Source: a bacterium (GTDB lineage: Bacteria; Patescibacteria; ABY1; JAGPKW01). From it: a DNA stretch of 64,000 nucleotides. The notes beneath the pieces are model-generated. The model was not told the DNA's origin. It did no database searches and saw only the letters and a program-made list of their open reading frames with translations. The translations under genes were made by a program, and so were the position numbers. Where the stretch lies: contig JAJXYN010000009.1 in assembly GCA_021780535.1 (NCBI GenBank), positions 186,001 through 250,000 of the forward strand, given 5' to 3'. Each line of letters opens with the position of its first letter. Position 1 is the first letter of the stretch. Below, in pieces: positions 43,197 through 52,210 of this stretch.

Positions 43197-44099
43197 CTAT
43201 TTTAAGCCATAAAATTCACTCATTGTTACAAATTTATAACCATCTTTTATATATTTTGATAATATCTCTCTTAAATATATCTTATTACCTTCTTGATCTT
43301 CATCACAATGCAGAACTAATACAAACTTGTTATTAAACTCTAACTTGACTGCATTATTATATACAGTTTTAACTGTGGTTTTAGTGCCCCAATCACCACA
43401 ACTAGTACCTATTGTCACAATATAGCCAAATTTTTCTTTTATTGCCTCATTATATTTTTTTGTAGTTGAAAAATATGGTGGCCTGAAAAATCTTACCGGT
43501 CCAGAGTAATATTTTTCTATTTCATTCTTGCATTTATTTATATTTTCTAAGGCTTTTTCTATTGAAATATCTACCATATTCACATGATCATATGTATGAT
43601 TCGCTATCTCATGATTACTTGCAACAATTCTATCAAATGACTTCTTAAATCTAGTAATATTTCTACCGACAATGAAGAATGTTGCTTTTATTTTATATTC
43701 ATCAAGTATATCTAGTAATTTTTCAGTTCCCTTATGTGGTCCATCATCAAAACATAATGCTACTATTTTTTCCCCATTATTATTCAAATTTTTATTATTA
43801 TTTGTTTTGCTTACTTGATTGATGGTTTTAATGTTTTTTGGTTTTTCTACTTGTGGCTGTATTTTTTTAAATACAACAGGTTTAACCATTTTTATTAATC
43901 CAGTATTGTAATCATATAAATTAAAACTTATAGGACTTGCATTTACATTATTATGTTCTTGAATAATATTATCTTCTGTTTTAACCAAAAGCCTTGACGA
44001 TGTATTTTTATTAATAATTCTACTATCACTTTCAAATGATGCGGAATTACCACCTACTACAAATACATAAAAAAATACTAAAAGAGTAATTCTTGGCAT
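43197..44099 (-). CDS. secreted polysaccharide deacetylase (NodB family)
   Basis: Removes acetyl groups from cell-wall or capsule polysaccharides. The NodB core is complete: VALCFDDGPH near residue 116 with the catalytic Asp pair, HEIANHTYDH with the two metal His, and FFRPPYF. A signal peptide (MPRITLLVFFYVFVVGG) sets the start at 44099; an upstream ATG at 44135 and a GTG at 44105 are alternatives. GGGGGC lies upstream at a longer than usual distance. The protein is preceded by a long low-complexity linker (residues about 30-105) ahead of the NodB domain. Confidence 0.88.
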   Translation of the reverse strand: MPRITLLVFFYVFVVGGNSASFESDSRIINKNTSSRLLVKTEDNIIQEHNNVNASPISFNLYDYNTGLIKMVKPVVFKKIQPQVEKPKNIKTINQVSKTNNNKNLNNNGEKIVALCFDDGPHKGTEKLLDILDEYKIKATFFIVGRNITRFKKSFDRIVASNHEIANHTYDHVNMVDISIEKALENINKCKNEIEKYYSGPVRFFRPPYFSTTKKYNEAIKEKFGYIVTIGTSCGDWGTKTTVKTVYNNAVKLEFNNKFVLVLHCDEDQEGNKIYLREILSKYIKDGYKFVTMSEFYGLK

Positions 44100-44168
44100 A
44101 TTCACGACGAGCCCCCTTGTGAATTGTATAAACAAGCTACCAGATATTATAACAAATGTAAATAAAAA

Positions 44169-44185
44169 AGAGACATTAAGTCTCT
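44169..44185 (-). terminator. terminator of gpmI
   Basis: AGAGAC/GTCTCT stem with a five-base loop and a TTTTTTATT tail on the minus strand. Confidence 0.8.
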
Positions 44186-44189
44186 AATT

Positions 44190-45701
44190 TTATTTTATTA
44201 ATATATTACCCGTCATTTCTTTTGGAATATCAAGATTTAACATGTTTAATATTGTTGGTGCTATATCATTTAAATAGCCGATTTTATTTGCAAATGTTTT
44301 TCCTTTATATTCTTCGCCAAAAACTATAAATGGAACCGGATTTAACGAATGAGATGTTATTGGCTGATTTGATATTGGATCAAATTTTTCTTCTGCATTT
44401 CCATGATCAGCTGTAATTATAACTGTTGCGTCGTGCTTTTTTGCTTCTTCTAATATTTTTCCTATAGCTACATCAACCGCTTCAACACCTTTAATTATTG
44501 CTTCCCAATTTCCAGTGTGACCAACCATATCGCAATTTACTAGATTTGTAGCTATAAATGAATATTTTTCTTCGGAAATAGCTTTTACAACTTCAGAGCT
44601 TATTTCTTTAGCTTTCATTTCTGGTTTTTCATCATGAGTTTTTACATTCTTATTACTATCTATCATAATCCTATCCTCTCCTTCTTCTGATTCATATTTT
44701 TGAGCATTGAAGAAAAAAGTTAAATGAACAAATTTTTCAGTTTCTGTAACTTTTAATTGTTTTAAATTATTTCTACTTATAACTTCTGATAATGTATTAT
44801 TTATAATTTCTTTCCCAAATAAAGCTTCTATATCTATAGTTGTATCTTTATCATCAAAATAATTTGTCATTGTAACAAATTTTAAATTTTGTATTTTTGC
44901 ATCATATATCATTCTTGTTATCTGTACCGCTCTATCACTTCTAAAATTTGCAAATATTAATCCGTCATTTTCTTTTATTTCATGTCCATTTTTTACAAAT
45001 ACTGGTTCTATAAATTCGTCTGTTATATTTTTTGAATATGAATTGCTTATAATTTCTTCTGCACTATTTTCTTCTATAAAATCTTTTTTTGTTATTGTGT
45101 TAAAATATTTTTCTGTACGATCCATATTTTTATCACGATCCATCGCAAAATATCTTCCTGATATTGATGATATTCTTACCTCAGCAAAATCAGATATATA
45201 ATCTTCTATATCTTTTAAATACTCTATAGATGATCTTGGAAATGTATCTCTTCCATCTGTTATTAAGTGCAATGAGATTTTTTTAATATTATTATCTTCT
45301 GCAATTTTTATTAATGCTTTTATATGATTTGAATGTCCATGAACACCACCCGGACCAAGTATCCCCATTATATGAAATGTACTATTATTCTCATTGACAT
45401 GTTTTATTGTTTTTAATAAAACTTCATTATCTTTTAATGTATTATTCTTTATTGAATTATCTATTTTTAATAAATTTTGATAAATTATTCTCCCAGAACC
45501 AATTATAAGATGGTTTGCCTCAGATGTTCCCATTTGGCCATCTGGCAAACCTATATCTTCTCCAGAAGCTTTTAATAAACAGTTTGGATAATTATTATAT
45601 AAATAATTTAAATTTGGAGTGTTAGCATTAGCTATTGCATTATATTCTTTTTTTGGGCTATATCCCATTCCATCGCATATTATTAGTACTATTTGCTTCA
45701 T
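44190..45701 (-). CDS. gpmI: 2,3-bisphosphoglycerate-independent phosphoglycerate mutase
   Basis: Interconverts 3- and 2-phosphoglycerate in glycolysis using two Mn ions. It has the N-terminal metal site (LIICDGMGYSP), the catalytic Ser region as GQMGTSEANHLIIGSGR (the usual form is MGNSEVGH, so two flanking residues differ), GPGGVHGHSNH and the C-terminal metal site TADHGNAEEK. Length 503 is normal. Together with pyk (52211) and zwf (2562) it indicates a working lower glycolysis. It is divergent from the Mg-transport ATPase. Confidence 0.95.
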   Translation of the reverse strand: MKQIVLIICDGMGYSPKKEYNAIANANTPNLNYLYNNYPNCLLKASGEDIGLPDGQMGTSEANHLIIGSGRIIYQNLLKIDNSIKNNTLKDNEVLLKTIKHVNENNSTFHIMGILGPGGVHGHSNHIKALIKIAEDNNIKKISLHLITDGRDTFPRSSIEYLKDIEDYISDFAEVRISSISGRYFAMDRDKNMDRTEKYFNTITKKDFIEENSAEEIISNSYSKNITDEFIEPVFVKNGHEIKENDGLIFANFRSDRAVQITRMIYDAKIQNLKFVTMTNYFDDKDTTIDIEALFGKEIINNTLSEVISRNNLKQLKVTETEKFVHLTFFFNAQKYESEEGEDRIMIDSNKNVKTHDEKPEMKAKEISSEVVKAISEEKYSFIATNLVNCDMVGHTGNWEAIIKGVEAVDVAIGKILEEAKKHDATVIITADHGNAEEKFDPISNQPITSHSLNPVPFIVFGEEYKGKTFANKIGYLNDIAPTILNMLNLDIPKEMTGNILIK

Positions 45702-45846
45702 ATTATCTCTATTTGTTATTTATTAATTTATGTACAATGATTCTATAATAAAAAATGATGTATGGAAAGAGATGAAAAAAATAAATTCAAATTAAAAATT
45801 TTCTATGCTATTATATTGATATAAGTTTAAATTTTATTAGATAAAA

Positions 45847-48381
45847 ATGTCTATCAACGAAGACTACAAACAAAAATCTATAGATGATTTAATTAAAGAA
45901 TTAAATTCCTCAAAAAAAGGATTATCTGACAACGAAGCTAAACTAAGAATAAAAAAATTTGGTTTTAATGAAATAAAAAAAAGTAAAAAAATAAATCCTG
46001 TTTTTAAATTTTTATCTTTTTTAATTGATCCTTTATCTATAATACTTATTATAGCTGCTTTAATATCTGGCGTTACTGGTAGTTTCAAAAATTTTATAGT
46101 TATTATTATAATGGTTTTTGTAAGTGGTTTATTAAAATTTTATCAAGAATTTAAATCAGGAAAAGCTGCCGAAGCTATAGCTAAAAAACTGGCTATAAAA
46201 TCTACGGTTTTAAGAAACAAAGAAAAGCAAGAAGTACCATCTAAGGAAATAGTAACTGGTGATATTGTTTTTTTATCTGCTGGTGATATCGTCCCAGCTG
46301 ATGGAAAGATAATTAATTGTGATGATTTTTTTGTGAACGAATCTTCTTTAACTGGTGAGAGTTTTCCTGTTGAAAAATCTATTGATGGTGAATATAAAAA
46401 TTCTTTTATCTATTCTGCTTCTAATGTAATATCTGGCTATGCAACATATCTTGTTTTAAAAACTGGAAAAGATACAGAATATGGTAAAATTGCTGAAAAA
46501 ATAAATACTAATGAACCGGCAACAGCCTTTGAAGTTGGAATTAAAAAATTTAGCTTTTTGATTTTAAAATTAATAGTTGGACTTGTTGCTATAATTTTTT
46601 TTATCAATACCATACAACACAAAAATGTGCTTGATTCTTTTGTTTTCGCTATTGCTGTTGCGGTTGGTGTCACGCCAGAATTATTATCTATGATTATGAG
46701 CGTTAATATGGCAAAGGGCTCTATTGCTATGTCTAAAAAAGGTGTTATTGTTAAAAAACTTGATGCTATACCAGATTTTGGAAGTATGGATATTTTATGT
46801 ACTGATAAAACTGGGACATTGACTCAGGATAAAATTAGTTTAGTAAAAAATTTAGATGTAAATGGAAACGAATCATTAAAAGTTTTTGAACTTGTATATA
46901 TAAATGGTAATCTTGAAACTGGAATTAAAAATCTTTTAGATAGAGCTATTTTGGAATTTGGAGAAAAAGAAAAAATAAAAAGTTTGTCAGAAATTAAAAA
47001 AATTAAAAAAATAGATGAAATTCCTTATGATTTTTTTAGAAAAAGATCTTCTATAGTTTATATTGAAAAGAAAAATAAATTAATGGTTACAAAAGGAGCT
47101 CCTGAAGAAATATTTAAAATATGCTCTTACTATTTAGAAAATGACAAGGAAAACAAGATAACAAAAAAAGTATTAGATGGAACTAAAAAAATATATAATG
47201 ATTTATGCGCACAGGGTTTTAGAGTTTTAGCAATAGCAAGTAAAGATGTTGACGATAATAAAACAAAATATTTAGTGCATGAAGAATTGGGAATGACACT
47301 TGTTGGATTTATTGCTTTTTTTGATCCACCAAAGATTAGTGCAAAAAAAACTCTTATTTTTATGAGAAATAGTGGTATTGAAATTAAAATATTAACTGGT
47401 GATTCTCATCTTGTTACTAAAAAAGTTTGCGAAGAATTAGATATTCCAATAAAAGGTATTATCACCGGCGATGAATTAGATATAAATAATATTAGTGATG
47501 AAGAGCTTGGCAGAAAAGCTTTAAATATAACTATCTTTGGGAGAATGTCACCATCTCAAAAAGAAAGAATTATAATAGCTCTTAAAAAAACTGGCGCTAT
47601 TGTTGGATATATGGGTGATGGTATTAATGACGCCCCTGCATTAAAATCTGCCGATGTTGGTATTTCTGTTGATAATGGTACTGATATTGCTAAAGAAAGT
47701 TCTGATATTATATTGATGAAAAAAGGATTAAAAGAATTAATAGACGGAGTTATTGAGGGTAGAAAAACATTTGGGAATACTATGAAATATATAATGATGG
47801 GATTATCTTCTAATTTTGGAAATATGTTTTCTATGATAGCAGCGGCTATATATTTACCATTTTTTCCAATGTTACCATCTCAAATATTAGTAAATAATTT
47901 TATTTATGATTTATCACAAATATCTATACCATCAGATAATGTTGATGAAGAATATTTAAATAAACCAAAGAGATGGGATATAAAATTTATTAGAAAATTT
48001 ACTTTTATATTTGGACCGATTAGTTCATTGTTTGATATTTTAACATTTATTTTACTATTTAATGTATTTCATTTAAAAAATTCTCAATTCCAAACTGGTT
48101 GGTTTATAGAATCTTTATTAACTCAAGTTTTAGTTATTTTTATAATAAGAACTAATAAAAATCCATTAAAATCTAAACCAAGTAAATATATAGTATTAAG
48201 TAGTTTATTAGCATTACTTATTGGATTTACATTAATATCTCCTTTGTTTGCTAAATATATAGAATTTTCATTATTGCCTATAAATGTATTGTTATCAATT
48301 TTTGTTTTAGTGTTTATTTATTTAATCCTTGTGGAAATTATAAAAAAAGTTTTTTATAAGAAGATATATACTAATAATTAA
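45847..48381 (+). CDS. mgtA: magnesium-transporting P-type ATPase (MgtA/MgtB)
   Basis: An 844-residue type IIIB P-type ATPase. It shows SSLTGESFPVEK, the phosphorylation motif LCTDKTGTLTQDKI, MGDGINDAPALKSADVGISV and the family-specific M4 and M5 blocks VGVTPELLSMIMSVNMAKG and SSNFGNMFSMIAAA, with LVNNFIYDLSQI following. These are diagnostic of Mg2+ importers. No leader RNA of the MgtA/M-box type is seen in the 145 bases upstream, so its regulation is unclear. A strong terminator follows (48387-48416), facing the convergent typA gene. Confidence 0.93.
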   Translation: MSINEDYKQKSIDDLIKELNSSKKGLSDNEAKLRIKKFGFNEIKKSKKINPVFKFLSFLIDPLSIILIIAALISGVTGSFKNFIVIIIMVFVSGLLKFYQEFKSGKAAEAIAKKLAIKSTVLRNKEKQEVPSKEIVTGDIVFLSAGDIVPADGKIINCDDFFVNESSLTGESFPVEKSIDGEYKNSFIYSASNVISGYATYLVLKTGKDTEYGKIAEKINTNEPATAFEVGIKKFSFLILKLIVGLVAIIFFINTIQHKNVLDSFVFAIAVAVGVTPELLSMIMSVNMAKGSIAMSKKGVIVKKLDAIPDFGSMDILCTDKTGTLTQDKISLVKNLDVNGNESLKVFELVYINGNLETGIKNLLDRAILEFGEKEKIKSLSEIKKIKKIDEIPYDFFRKRSSIVYIEKKNKLMVTKGAPEEIFKICSYYLENDKENKITKKVLDGTKKIYNDLCAQGFRVLAIASKDVDDNKTKYLVHEELGMTLVGFIAFFDPPKISAKKTLIFMRNSGIEIKILTGDSHLVTKKVCEELDIPIKGIITGDELDINNISDEELGRKALNITIFGRMSPSQKERIIIALKKTGAIVGYMGDGINDAPALKSADVGISVDNGTDIAKESSDIILMKKGLKELIDGVIEGRKTFGNTMKYIMMGLSSNFGNMFSMIAAAIYLPFFPMLPSQILVNNFIYDLSQISIPSDNVDEEYLNKPKRWDIKFIRKFTFIFGPISSLFDILTFILLFNVFHLKNSQFQTGWFIESLLTQVLVIFIIRTNKNPLKSKPSKYIVLSSLLALLIGFTLISPLFAKYIEFSLLPINVLLSIFVLVFIYLILVEIIKKVFYKKIYTNN

Positions 48382-48386
48382 TAAAA

Positions 48387-48416
48387 AAATAAGTATCGCA
48401 TTTGTGCAATACTTAT
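48387..48416. terminator. bidirectional terminator between mgtA and typA
   Basis: AAATAAGTATCGCA and TGCAATACTTATTTTT form a long stem with a TTTG loop and A/T-runs on both sides. Confidence 0.8.
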
Positions 48417-48421
48417 TTTTA

Positions 48422-50233
48422 TTATTTAGTTAATCCTTTTCTAAATCTTGCTTCTTCAACCTCACTTAGCCATACCTTTCTAATTCTGACTGATTTTGGA
48501 GTTATTTCTACTAATTCATCGTCATTTATATATTCAAGCGCAAGCTCTAATTCCATTGTTTTTGGAGTTTTAATACCTTCCATTCCACCGTCTCCTTTAG
48601 ATCTCATATTTGATAATTGTTTAGTCTTACAAATATTTACCCTAATGTCACCTTCTCTAGTGTTTTGTCCAACAACTTGTCCTTCATATATTTCTACTCC
48701 TGGACCAAAAAATAATTGACCTCTATCTTGTATATTTGTAATACCATAATTACTTGTTGTACCAGATTCGTTTGCTACAAGAGATCCATTTGTTCTATCT
48801 TTCCAAGTAAATGTATCTTCTTCATATTCATAGAAAACTGAATTTAATATACCCGTACCTTTTGTATCTGTCATAAATTCGTTTTTATAACCAAACAAAC
48901 CTTTTGTAGGAATTATAAATTCTAAATGAGCTATTCCTTTATCTATTGATAAATTTTGCAATAATCCATTTCTATTTCCTAGTTTTTCCATGACAGCTCC
49001 CTGGTAGGCTTCTGGGACTTCAACAAATACTTGATCAAATGGAACCATTTTTTTCCCATCTATTTCTTTAACAATTACTTGTGGTCTAGAAACCTGCAAT
49101 TCATATCCTTCTCTTCTTAATCTTTCCATAAATATAGCAAGATGTAATTCTCCTCTTCCAGAAACAATCCATTTACCATCTTCTGTATCTTCTATTTTTA
49201 AAGCCATATCTGTTTCAAGTTCTTTATATAATCTTTCTTTTAATTGCCTACTTGTAACATATTTGCCTTCTTTACCCATAAATGGGGAATCATTAATTAA
49301 AAATGTAGTTTTAACTGATGGTTCATCTATATGTAATAATGGTAATGCTATTGGATTTGCTGGATCAGCTATTGTTTCTCCAATTGTAATTTCTGGGATA
49401 CCTGATACTGCAACTATTTCTCCGGCTACAGCTTTTTCTACCTCTATTCTTTGTAGTCCATCAAAAGACATGAGAGAAGTAATTCTAAATTTCTTCATCT
49501 TACCTTCTCTATTAATATGGGCAACTTCTTGTCCTTTTTTTATCTGACCATTATATATTCTACCTGTGGCTGTTCTTCCTAAGAAATTATCAGATGATAT
49601 AAATGTTGATAATATTTGAAGTGGGGCATCAATATTTCCATCCGCCTCTGGTATTTCTTTTATTACCATATCAAACAATGGGGATACGTCTGTCATTTTT
49701 GACATATCTGGTTCTAAACCTGCTAATCCATTTCTTGCGGAAGCATAAATTATTGGAAATTCTAAAGCGTCATCATCTGCACCTAGCTCCATAAATAATT
49801 CATAAACCTTATCTATAACGTAATTTATCCTTGCACCATCTTTATCTATTTTATTTATAACAACAATAATTTTATGATGTAATTCTAATGCTTTTTTAAG
49901 AACAAATCTTGTTTGAGGCATTGGACCTTCTTTTGCATCAACTAATAATAAACATCCATCTGCCATTTTTAAAACTCTCTCCACTTCTCCACCAAAATCA
50001 GCATGACCTGGTGTGTCTATAATATTAAATTTAACATCCTTCCACATTACTGAAGCATTTTTTGAGAAAATAGTAATACCTCTTTCTTTCTCTATATCGT
50101 TATTATCCATAATACAGATGGTATTTTCTTGATCTTTTGTAAACTTTGTTTTTGCTTGTCTTAAAAGAGCATCTACCAATGTTGTTTTACCATGATCAAC
50201 GTGGGCTATGATAGCTATATTTCTTACTTTCAT
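48422..50233 (-). CDS. typA: translational GTPase TypA/BipA
   Basis: A 603-residue ribosome-associated GTPase involved in 50S assembly and stress adaptation. The G-motifs are complete: AHVDHGKTTLVD (G1), DTPGHADFGGEVERV (G3) and VINKIDKDGA (G4). The domain after G3 and the C-terminal TypA-specific region with RSKGDGGMEGIKTP are present. Length is normal. It is followed by a terminator and a convergent mgtA gene. Confidence 0.95.
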   Translation of the reverse strand: MKVRNIAIIAHVDHGKTTLVDALLRQAKTKFTKDQENTICIMDNNDIEKERGITIFSKNASVMWKDVKFNIIDTPGHADFGGEVERVLKMADGCLLLVDAKEGPMPQTRFVLKKALELHHKIIVVINKIDKDGARINYVIDKVYELFMELGADDDALEFPIIYASARNGLAGLEPDMSKMTDVSPLFDMVIKEIPEADGNIDAPLQILSTFISSDNFLGRTATGRIYNGQIKKGQEVAHINREGKMKKFRITSLMSFDGLQRIEVEKAVAGEIVAVSGIPEITIGETIADPANPIALPLLHIDEPSVKTTFLINDSPFMGKEGKYVTSRQLKERLYKELETDMALKIEDTEDGKWIVSGRGELHLAIFMERLRREGYELQVSRPQVIVKEIDGKKMVPFDQVFVEVPEAYQGAVMEKLGNRNGLLQNLSIDKGIAHLEFIIPTKGLFGYKNEFMTDTKGTGILNSVFYEYEEDTFTWKDRTNGSLVANESGTTSNYGITNIQDRGQLFFGPGVEIYEGQVVGQNTREGDIRVNICKTKQLSNMRSKGDGGMEGIKTPKTMELELALEYINDDELVEITPKSVRIRKVWLSEVEEARFRKGLTK

Positions 50234-50503
50234 TATAGTTTTATTTAATTACATATTAAATTAAATAATTGATAAATTCCCAGATGTTAAATTTTATAAT
50301 TTTCTATCATCAAAATCCTAAATTTAAAAACTCGCTTCGATCAGACAGGTTTAAATTTTTAACGGATTTTAATTTCTGAAAATTTAATAAAATATTAACA
50401 ATGTGAATTTATTAATTATTTAACCCTAATTTACTTACATAAAAAGTTCTATGATTCTACTATTTTTTGCAAAAAATGTCAAATATTTGCTTAAAAATAA
50501 AAT
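50234..50503. other. AT-rich gap between typA and the alternative sigma gene
   Basis: No gene. There is one extended imperfect hairpin (about 50314-50374) with AAAATCC/GGATTTT and ATTTAAA/TTTAAAT arms. It may be a leader structure of typA, since it lies upstream of that minus-strand gene. The sigma-factor terminator follows at 50504. Confidence 0.4.
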
Positions 50504-50522
50504 GGTGAGCTGATAGCTCACC
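50504..50522 (-). terminator. terminator of the sigma-70 gene
   Basis: GGTGAGC/GCTCACC stem with a five-base loop and ATTTTATTTTT on the minus strand. Confidence 0.85.
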
Positions 50523-50533
50523 GCTTAAAAATG

Positions 50534-51433
50534 TTAATACATTAAATTCTGCAACACTTTATATGATCTTAATTTTCTTAATGTGCTTGTTTCTATTTGA
50601 CGTATTCTTTCTCTTGTTACTCCAAATTTATCACCAACTTCTTCTAGTGTATGTTGTTTAAGACCATAAAGACCGAACCTCATGCCAATAATCAATCTTT
50701 CTCTATCTTCAAGCTCACACATCACATCCTTGATATGTTCTGAAATTAAATCATTTAAATAAATATCTTCAATTTTCATAGATTTTTTGTCTTCTATAAA
50801 TTCAATTAATGGCGTTTCATCTCCAGAACTTGCTCCAGCATCCAAAGATGACATTTCTTCTGCAGACCACAATAATAGATTTATTTTTTCACGAGACATT
50901 TTTGTAAATTGTAATATTTCTTGAATAGTTGGCTCTCTATTGAAACGTGTAGTTAATATTCTTATATGACGCTTCAATTTAACAACTTCACCATATACAT
51001 TTAGTGGCAATCTAGCAACCAATCCTCTTTCTGCTAAAGATTTCATTATTGACTGCTTTATCCACCAAATGGCATACGTGGATAACCTGCAATCTTTTCC
51101 TAATTTAAATTTTTTTATAGCTTTTATAAGACCGATATTTCCTTCTTGAATTAAATCAGCAAAAGGCATTACTTTGCTTACATAATTTTTTGCCACAAAA
51201 ACTACAAGCCGAGCACAAGATTCAAACAAGATTCTTTCTATGTTACTTATTTTTTCATTTAACACTTGTTTTTCCGACTCTTCTTTATAATTTTCTAATT
51301 TTTCTAATTCTAAAGATCTTAATTCTTTAAACAGAGTAATTTCTTCCTCTGCTGTTATGGTTTTAAACCTTCTAATACTTTTTAAATAAATATCTGCTTC
51401 CGATTCTGAGAAAATTTGGTCACGTCCAAGCAT
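50534..51433 (-). CDS. sigma-70 family factor, group 2-like (alternative sigma)
   Basis: A 299-residue sigma factor. It has region 1.2 (ESEADIYLKSIRRF), region 2 (ADLIQEGNIGLIKAIKKFKLGK, then LSTYAIWWIKQSIMKSLAERG), region 3 and region 4 (HTLEEVGDKFGVTRERIRQIE). Region 1.1 and the long spacer of the main sigma are missing, so it is likely an alternative housekeeping-type sigma. GGAGG lies nine bases upstream of the start, a rare strong ribosome-binding site here. The principal sigma is at 57734. It is divergent from the DNA glycosylase. Confidence 0.92.
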   Translation of the reverse strand: MLGRDQIFSESEADIYLKSIRRFKTITAEEEITLFKELRSLELEKLENYKEESEKQVLNEKISNIERILFESCARLVVFVAKNYVSKVMPFADLIQEGNIGLIKAIKKFKLGKDCRLSTYAIWWIKQSIMKSLAERGLVARLPLNVYGEVVKLKRHIRILTTRFNREPTIQEILQFTKMSREKINLLLWSAEEMSSLDAGASSGDETPLIEFIEDKKSMKIEDIYLNDLISEHIKDVMCELEDRERLIIGMRFGLYGLKQHTLEEVGDKFGVTRERIRQIETSTLRKLRSYKVLQNLMY

Positions 51434-51523
51434 ATATATTATCCTCCTATATAAAATTTGAATGTTATAAAAAAGATATCAAGTTTATTTGATATTGGCA
51501 AATTCTTATGATAAAGTTTAGAT

Positions 51524-52171
51524 ATGTCTAAAAAAATTGTTATAAATAAAATTAAAGAATTAAAAAAAGAAATATCTTCTTTAGTTGATATTAGGCTGTC
51601 TGATTTTAAAAAAAATATTACAAAAAATGATAATGAACTTTTTGTTGAATTGTGCTTTTGTATTATTGTCGCAAACAATTCTATAGAAAATGGTCTTAGA
51701 GCTTATAATTCTATTGGCTTAGATTTTTTAAAATTTGAAGAAAAGGAATTAAAAGAAAAACTTAGAATAACCGCGAGAAGATTTTATAATAAGAGAGCTG
51801 AGTATATTATAGACGCTAGAAAAATTAAAAATGATTTATATAAAAAAATTAAAGAATTAAAGAATTTAGAAATTAAAGAATTAGATTTTAGAAATTGGTT
51901 AGCAGAAAACATAAAAGGATTCGGATTAAAAGAAGCTTCTCATTATATGAGAAATTTGGGATTTTTTAATTTTGCTATTCTTGATAGACATATTTTAAAA
52001 TTTCTATACAAAAATGAAATTATAACAGAAATCCCAAAAACTATTACTAAAAAAAATTATTTTGAAATTGAAAAAATTATTTTAGATCTGGCAGAAGATT
52101 TACATATGAGCATGGCTGAATTAGATGTTTATCTTTTTTATATAGATTCTGGAAGAATATGCGAAAAATAA
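51524..52171 (+). CDS. Ogg2/AGOG-type N-glycosylase/DNA lyase
   Basis: A 215-residue HhH-GPD enzyme that removes oxidised guanine and cuts the strand at the abasic site. The hairpin IKGFGLKEASHYMRNLG carries the catalytic Lys (KEASH), and the catalytic Asp is in ILDRHILKFL. The family has this compact size (about 200-240 residues). It is divergent from the sigma gene and ends in a terminator (52171-52205) facing pyk. It is distinct from the HhH-GPD-like gene at 23627. Confidence 0.88.
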   Translation: MSKKIVINKIKELKKEISSLVDIRLSDFKKNITKNDNELFVELCFCIIVANNSIENGLRAYNSIGLDFLKFEEKELKEKLRITARRFYNKRAEYIIDARKIKNDLYKKIKELKNLEIKELDFRNWLAENIKGFGLKEASHYMRNLGFFNFAILDRHILKFLYKNEIITEIPKTITKKNYFEIEKIILDLAEDLHMSMAELDVYLFYIDSGRICEK

Positions 52172-52205
52172 AAAACACAAATTATTTTTAATCTGTGTTT
52201 TTTAT
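52171..52205. terminator. bidirectional terminator between glycosylase and pyk
   Basis: AAACACA/TGTGTTT stem with A/T-runs on both sides, between two convergent genes. Confidence 0.7.
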
Positions 52206-52210
52206 TTATA

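Noticed and set aside
50314..50374. Hairpin in the typA leader as a riboswitch.
   Set aside because: Arms are A/T-rich and interrupted, so chance pairing is likely in this base composition.
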